Part shown: in pieces, positions 35,522-39,405 of the stretch
Layout of the letters: the number at the start of each line of letters is the position of its first letter
Numbering within the stretch: the first letter of the stretch is position 1
Assembly: GCA_903921675.1 (NCBI GenBank)
Contig: CAIXQW010000194.1
Coordinates: forward strand, 1 to 39,405
From: an uncultured bacterium
GTDB taxonomy: Bacteria > Bacteroidota > Bacteroidia > Chitinophagales > Chitinophagaceae
DNA: 39,405 nucleotides
Direction: 5' to 3'
Translations under genes and position numbers: made by a program
The notes under the pieces: model-generated
The model's input: the letters and a program-made list of their open reading frames with translations, nothing else
Database searches by the model: none
Told to the model about the DNA's origin: nothing

Positions 35522-35801
35522 AATAAATTAAAAGGAATGCAAAGTAATTTTTGGGATAGATGGTAATTAGATTGGGTTTTAGGATCCTAAGTAGTTGGGT
35601 TGATTTTGGAAAGATTGGCTAATTTACCGTGAAATTAGGTATCAATTTAAAATCAAGTAAGTCTATAAGAAAATAGCACAATCTCAAATCATAACCGGGA
35701 AAAGTCGAGTTAGGTGCGCCATCCTGAATGCAGATGATAAATAACAAAATAATTTATAAAAACCTTTTTCAAATAAATTGAACCCTAAAAAGGTAACGTA
35801 A
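35522..35801. other. Non-coding gap upstream of the small membrane-protein cassette
   Basis: An AT-rich stretch of 280 bp between the yidC promoter and a small ORF. No protein family, tRNA or strong hairpin was seen. One patch (about 35690-35745, CCGGGAAAAGTCGAGTTAGG and neighbours) is more GC-rich than its surroundings and could be left over from another element, but nothing identifies it. Confidence 0.4.
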
Positions 35802-35942
35802 ATGGAAATAATAAAATCTATCAACGATACACTTGCATTTACAATAGAAAAGGAAAAAATTATTGGCATAATAAATTGGTTTTTGAGTAACTTACCACGC
35901 GTTACGCCAGACAAAGTGATGATGAGAATAAAAAAAACTTAG
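35802..35942 (+). CDS. Small ORF, 46 residues, function unknown
   Basis: ATG at 35802 opens 47 codons (MEIIKSINDTLAFTIEKEK ... VTPDKVMMRIKKT) ending TAG at 35942, 13 nt before the ATG of the membrane protein at 35956. The spacing suggests a short leader or partner gene of that protein. There is no recognised family or membrane segment, and the minus-strand ORF 35914-35684 overlaps it, so coding is uncertain. Confidence 0.35.
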   Translation: MEIIKSINDTLAFTIEKEKIIGIINWFLSNLPRVTPDKVMMRIKKT

Positions 35943-35955
35943 CAAGTATTCAAAA

Positions 35956-36753
35956 ATGATAGACTTTATACAACAAATCAAACTCCGCAACGAAACACTA
36001 TTTTACTTTGGCCTTGTCTGCCTTTTATTGTCTGTGGTATTTTTACTACTTACAAAAATAACAACTGTACAAGTGTATCATGTCAATGCTTGGTACAAGC
36101 CATTTAAATTTGCTTTCTCCACATTTTTATTTGCTTGGGCAATGGCTTGGTATTGTTACTATTTACCAAATTTCAATATCCATTTATTCAATTGGTCTGT
36201 TATTATTTTATTGGGTTTCGAAATTTTTTATATTGCTTTTCAAGCAAGCAAAGGGCAACTATCTCATTACAATTTAAGTACACCAATCTATTCGGCACTA
36301 TACTCTATGATGGCCTTAGCAGCAACTTTGGTAACGCTTTACACTGCATATGTTGGCATACTATTTTTCAAGAATGATTTTCCAGCATTGCCAATTTATT
36401 ATTTGTGGGCAATTCGATTAGGCATCATCATTTTTGTAATATTTTCTTTCGAGGGCTTTGCAATGGGCGCTAGGCTCAACCATAGTGTTGGTGCATTAAA
36501 CGACAATTCCAATTGGCTAATAATTGGCTGGAGCAAAACAGTTGGCGATTTAAGAGTTGCACATTTTATAGGTATGCATGCTTTACAAGTATTACCACTC
36601 CTATCCTATTACGTTTTTAAAAATACAAAACTCACTATTGGGCTTACTGTGATGTATGGATTATTAGCAATGCTTACACTTATTCAAGCACTGCAAGGAA
36701 AGCCATTGATGAGAGGGAGTAAGGTGGAAAAAGAAGTGAGTGGAACAATTTAG
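35956..36753 (+). CDS. Seven-helix membrane protein of unknown function
   Basis: A 265-residue integral membrane protein with about seven hydrophobic segments (roughly residues 16-35, 48-66, 76-94, 109-132, 147-166, 205-222 and 228-247). Conserved-looking polar motifs are NAWYKPFKFA before helix 2 and GDLRVAHFIGMHALQ before helix 6; the His residues could bind metal or heme. I recognise it as a recurrent uncharacterised family but know no function. It may form a small cassette with the 46-residue ORF upstream and the small membrane protein at 36916. It lies between two housekeeping genes, yidC and recF. Confidence 0.8.
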   Translation: MIDFIQQIKLRNETLFYFGLVCLLLSVVFLLLTKITTVQVYHVNAWYKPFKFAFSTFLFAWAMAWYCYYLPNFNIHLFNWSVIILLGFEIFYIAFQASKGQLSHYNLSTPIYSALYSMMALAATLVTLYTAYVGILFFKNDFPALPIYYLWAIRLGIIIFVIFSFEGFAMGARLNHSVGALNDNSNWLIIGWSKTVGDLRVAHFIGMHALQVLPLLSYYVFKNTKLTIGLTVMYGLLAMLTLIQALQGKPLMRGSKVEKEVSGTI

Positions 36754-36915
36754 ATATTGTTGCTAGATGTTTTGAGATGGCTAGTTGTTAAGTAGTATTT
36801 TATTGTAAAAAATTTGTGATGTAGGAAAGCTGGTATATATTTGAGTGAGTGGAAATGTATAACAGCGTTACCTAAGACCTCTATCAAACATCAATACCTT
36901 AATCCAAAAAAATAA
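36754..36915. other. Short AT-rich gap
   Basis: 162 bp between the seven-helix protein and the next small frame. No promoter element of the TAnnTTTG type, hairpin or ORF could be supported here. Confidence 0.4.
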
Positions 36916-37125
36916 ATAAAAAAGATAAATTGGAAAGAAATAAGCAAATTTTTATCGGGTGCTTTTTTTGTAACTGCAGGAGCAAGTTGGTATTTTGCAT
37001 TATTGAAAGTAGACCTTCCATTTATGGGCACAACAATGACTCACGAATTTCTTTTCATTCGCGGGTTCATCCATTTTGCTTTATGCTTGGCTACATTTTA
37101 TTTTGGCTTTATTAGAAATAAATAA
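36916..37125 (+). CDS. Small membrane protein (69 codons) with ATA in place of the start codon
   Basis: A frame running from just after a TAA at 36913 to TAA at 37125 translates as xKKINWKEISKFLSGAFFVTAGASWYFALL, then GTTMTHEFLFIRGFIHFALCL and ATFYFGFIRNK. This gives two hydrophobic helices flanked by charges, typical of a small membrane protein. The first codon is ATA AAA AAG, exactly where ATG AAA AAG would be expected. The first in-frame TTG or ATG would cut into or beyond the first helix. The ORF track reports a different frame (36930-37115), which looks like a shadow. It may be a pseudogene lacking only its start, or use ATA at low efficiency. Confidence 0.5.
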   Translation: MKKINWKEISKFLSGAFFVTAGASWYFALLKVDLPFMGTTMTHEFLFIRGFIHFALCLATFYFGFIRNK

Positions 37126-37374
37126 ACTGCTATAAATATTTCTACTTTCCATTTGCATTTTTAAAAATTTGAAAAATAGTTTGAAATTAAACCAATTTGC
37201 AATAAGCATTAATAACTACTGAGTTATTTTGAATTCTACACAAACAAAAATGAGCTTACTAAATTGATACTACAAATTTTAGTTCACAAACCTGAAAATT
37301 GGGACAAAGGAAATTTGTTTGGAATAATAATTTCTGAATAATCTAGCCAAATTATTATTCCCAATGCAAAATTC
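37126..37374. other. Intergenic region with an ORF remnant and an AT-rich hairpin
   Basis: On the plus strand the frame 37216-37341 (42 codons, ending TKLILQILVHKPENWDKGN then LFGIIISE) reads like the tail of a protein but has no ATG, GTG or TTG start, so it may be a gene remnant. Its end overlaps a perfect 13-bp inverted repeat, GGAATAATAATTT (37321-37333) and AAATTATTATTCC (37349-37361), with a 15-nt loop. The hairpin lies 14 nt after the recF stop and could help end that transcript, but it has no T-run. Confidence 0.4.
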
Positions 37375-38466
37375 CTACCCTCCTATTTCCAAAAAATCCA
37401 CCTTCTCTTCCCAGCCGGCAAATGCTTTTTCTAGCCTATCTAGGTGGGTGTCTGTTATGAAAGTTTGGCAGTTTTCTTGGGTGATGAGGTTTAGTAGGTG
37501 TATGCTTCTATTGGCGTCTAGTTTTTCAAATACATCATCCAAAAGCAATATTGGAGTAATGCCAAGCTGCTGTTTCATGTATTGGTACTGTGCTATTTTT
37601 AGGGCAAACAATAGGGTTTTTCGTTGGCCTTGGCTAGCAAAGTCTTTAAAACTTTCTTGGGGGCTCATGCCTAGCAAAAGGTCATCGCGATGAATGCCAC
37701 AGCTGGTTCTTTTGGTGGCAATATCTTTTTGAATTGTTTGTTTAAACAAATCTTCTAAATTATTATTAACCAGTTTACTATCTAAATTGATTATAATTTC
37801 TTTCGGCTCTTTACTAATCTCCTTGTACAAGGCGCAAACCATAGGTATAAACTGCGCTAGCATGGCCACTCTTTTGGGGCTAATATATGCGGCGTGTTGG
37901 CACAGCAGTTGGTTGTAGTAGGCTAGCAAATCCCACTGCTGCCCATTGGGTTCTTGCCATGCTTTCAATAGTGCATTGCGCTGCGCCAGTACTTTGTTGT
38001 AGGCTATCAGGTGGCTAAAATAGGTAGTGTCAATCTGGCACAGTATGCCATCAATAAATTTTCTGCGGTACTCGCTTCCTTCTGTTATTAGCACCGTATC
38101 ATCCGGCGAAATCATTATGCAAGGTATCCTACCAATATGCTGCTGCAACTGCTTGATGTCCTCGCCATTTTCGCTTAATTCCTTTTTGCCATTTTCACGA
38201 ATGATAATTTTAATAGCCGAGCTCTGCCCTTCTGCCCAATCAAAAATTCCTTCTATATACATGCCTTGCTTGTTGTGCATTACCACCGCGCTATCCTTTT
38301 TGGCAAAGTAGCTTTTGGTAAAACCCAGGTAATAAATGGCATCTAAAATATTGGTTTTGCCTACCCCATTTGCCCCATAAATACAATTAATAGGCTTAGA
38401 AAAGCTAAAAGATTGCTGCAAGTAGTTTTTATATTGATAAAATGATATTTTTTTTAGGAATGGCAA
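37375..38466 (-). CDS. recF: DNA replication and repair protein RecF
   Basis: RecF is an SMC-like ATPase that binds gapped DNA and, with RecO and RecR, loads RecA. Walker A is GANGVGKTN (about residues 31-39 with my start), the signature region contains FASQGQRKTLLFALKIAQ, and Walker B is LLLDDVFEKLD. I start at TTG 38466 (MPFLKKISFYQYKNY), which matches the family's usual start a few residues before KKIS. The ORF-track TTG at 38502 is the end of a perfect TAAATTTG promoter element and adds 12 residues, giving 375 instead of 363. It is divergent from pdhA. Confidence 0.93.
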   Translation of the reverse strand: MPFLKKISFYQYKNYLQQSFSFSKPINCIYGANGVGKTNILDAIYYLGFTKSYFAKKDSAVVMHNKQGMYIEGIFDWAEGQSSAIKIIIRENGKKELSENGEDIKQLQQHIGRIPCIMISPDDTVLITEGSEYRRKFIDGILCQIDTTYFSHLIAYNKVLAQRNALLKAWQEPNGQQWDLLAYYNQLLCQHAAYISPKRVAMLAQFIPMVCALYKEISKEPKEIIINLDSKLVNNNLEDLFKQTIQKDIATKRTSCGIHRDDLLLGMSPQESFKDFASQGQRKTLLFALKIAQYQYMKQQLGITPILLLDDVFEKLDANRSIHLLNLITQENCQTFITDTHLDRLEKAFAGWEEKVDFLEIGG

Positions 38467-38499
38467 GGTGGTTTTTGGCTTGGTTTTATTATCTTCGCA

Positions 38500-38507
38500 C
38501 AAATTTA
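38500..38507 (-). promoter_or_regulatory. -7 promoter element TAAATTTG for recF
   Basis: Exact TAnnTTTG match on the minus strand. Its last three bases are the TTG used as the recF start in the ORF track. It lies only 8 bp from the pdhA GTG on the opposite strand, so the recF and pdhA promoters must overlap. Confidence 0.5.
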
Positions 38508-38515
38508 CAATAAAG

Positions 38516-39405
38516 GTGCAAAATCAGTTCGGCAAAGAAACATATTTATATTGGTACGAGTCCATGTTGCTACTTCGAAAATTTGAAGAAAAAACTGGTC
38601 AGCTGTATGGTCAGCAAAAAATTCGTGGGTTTTGCCATTTATACATTGGGCAAGAAGCATTGGCTTCTGGCGCTATGACCGCTATCCGCGATGATGATAA
38701 TATGATTACTGCCTACCGCGACCACGGTTTGGCTATCGTAAAAGGTATTACACCAAACGAGTGTATGGCAGAATTGTATGGCAAAGCTACTGGCTGCACC
38801 AAAGGTAAAGGTGGTAGCATGCACTTTTTCAGCAAAGAAAAAAGATTCTTTGGTGGGCATGGCATAGTAGGTGGGCAAATTGGTTTGGCAGCAGGTATTG
38901 CATTTGCCGAGCAGTTTAAAGGCACAGACGCTGTAACCCTTTGCTATTTTGGCGATGGTGCAGCGCGTCAGGGCATGCTGCACGAAACATTTAATATGGC
39001 CATGACATGGAAACTGCCTGTTATCTTTATTTGCGAAAACAATCATTATGCAATGGGTACTAGCGTAGAACGCACTAGTAATGTATTGGATATTTATAAA
39101 TTTGCGGATGCGTACGATATGCCTGGCGACAGCATAGATGGTATGAGCCCAGAAGAAGTGCATAATGCAATAGAAAGAGCAGCACGCCGCGCCAGAGATG
39201 GAGAAGGCCCTACCCTAATAGAAATGAAAACCTATAGATATCGTGGGCATAGTATGAGCGACCCTGCTAAATACAGAAGCAAAGAGGAAGTAGAAGAGTA
39301 TAAAGAAAAAGACCCGATAGACCATGTGCTAAATGTAATTAGAGAAAATAATTACGCTACAGAAGCTGAGATTGAAGCTATCAACGAAAAAGTAAAAGCG
39401 GTGGT
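38516..39405 (+). CDS. pdhA: Pyruvate dehydrogenase E1 component, alpha subunit (partial)
   Basis: The E1-alpha subunit binds thiamine pyrophosphate and decarboxylates pyruvate in the pyruvate dehydrogenase complex. 296 codons are visible; the 3' end (about 35-60 residues) is beyond the window, so the ORF track omits it. The start is probably GTG 38516 (MQNQFGKETYLYWYESMLLLRKFEEK). Family motifs include GFCHLYIGQEA, TAYRDHG, GKGGSMHF and GGHGIVGGQI. The TPP motif runs from GDGAARQGM to ENNHYAMGT, followed by the phosphorylation-loop-like YRYRGHSMSDPAKYR. Closely related branched-chain E1-alpha subunits are an alternative, but the similarity favours pyruvate. A TATCTTCG element (38490-38497), one base off consensus, may be its promoter. 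Confidence 0.93.
   Translation, partial: MQNQFGKETYLYWYESMLLLRKFEEKTGQLYGQQKIRGFCHLYIGQEALASGAMTAIRDDDNMITAYRDHGLAIVKGITPNECMAELYGKATGCTKGKGGSMHFFSKEKRFFGGHGIVGGQIGLAAGIAFAEQFKGTDAVTLCYFGDGAARQGMLHETFNMAMTWKLPVIFICENNHYAMGTSVERTSNVLDIYKFADAYDMPGDSIDGMSPEEVHNAIERAARRARDGEGPTLIEMKTYRYRGHSMSDPAKYRSKEEVEEYKEKDPIDHVLNVIRENNYATEAEIEAINEKVKAV

Noticed and set aside
35684-35914. Minus-strand 76-residue hydrophobic ORF
   Set aside because: No family, no promoter, and its start lies inside the small plus-strand ORF. The hydrophobic look follows from AT-rich antisense sequence. It remains weakly possible.
36930-37115. Track ORF of 61 residues in the small membrane-protein region
   Set aside because: It is in a different frame from the helical protein at 36916-37125 and is Cys/Phe/Arg-rich with no membrane pattern.
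38639-39163. 174-residue minus-strand ORF
   Set aside because: Antisense to pdhA, whose thiamine-pyrophosphate motif is unambiguous.

Overview
The window is a 39.4 kb piece of an AT-rich Bacteroidota chromosome, most likely from the Chitinophagaceae or a nearby lineage. Several things point that way. There are type IX secretion (T9SS) sorting domains of type A and type B, and beta-barrel envelope proteins of Bacteroidota type. FtsE, a long Prc/CtpA protease and WaaA are of the expected kinds. Many genes are preceded by the Bacteroidota -7 promoter element TAnnTTTG. No rRNA, tRNA, CRISPR array, prophage or insertion sequence was recognised.

Layout. 1-1104: ribBA (minus strand, 3' end cut by the window). 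1135-6518: a divergent surface-glycan locus with two glycosyltransferases on the minus strand, then a sugar-formyltransferase-like enzyme and two glycosyltransferases on the plus strand; all same-strand junctions with overlap are exactly 8 nt. 6548-9390: ftsE and a tail-specific protease. 9466-12627: a secreted protein and a predicted barrel of unknown function, and an alpha/beta hydrolase. 12624-14494: rnhA and ffh. 14615-19747: an M42 aminopeptidase followed by a 1311-residue membrane-embedded single-module NRPS of the poly-lysine-synthetase (Pls) architecture, the most interesting gene here. 19759-19863 is an array of CAATTnn heptamers, followed by prfB. 21059-22003: a decayed T9SS-exported propeller gene. 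22204-26146: a PorG/DUF6089-like barrel, a TPR protein and a large T9SS type B propeller protein. 26393-26988: a VapBC-type toxin-antitoxin pair whose toxin start codon appears to be ATA. 27005-31551: waaA with a barrel gene, divergent from a WbpE-like sugar aminotransferase and UDP-glucose dehydrogenase. 31570-31659: two strong hairpins. 31679-35493: a T9SS type A Asp-box protein and yidC. 35802-37125: a small cassette of membrane proteins, one again with an ATA codon where a start is expected. 37375-39405: recF divergent from pdhA (3' end cut by the window).

How the genes fit together. Much of the window serves the envelope. WaaA builds the LPS core, the aminotransferase and UDP-sugar dehydrogenase supply modified sugars, and the glycosyltransferase locus assembles a glycan probably carrying an N-formylated sugar. 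Ffh and YidC insert inner-membrane proteins, and the T9SS substrates are exported to the surface. The Pls-like synthetase has an adenylation pocket with an acidic residue where basic amino acids are bound, so it may make a cationic homopolymer or short peptide; this is inference.

Annotation caution. Three TTG starts in the supplied ORF track (13166, 14588, 38502) are the last three bases of TAnnTTTG promoter elements rather than start codons. I moved those starts downstream.
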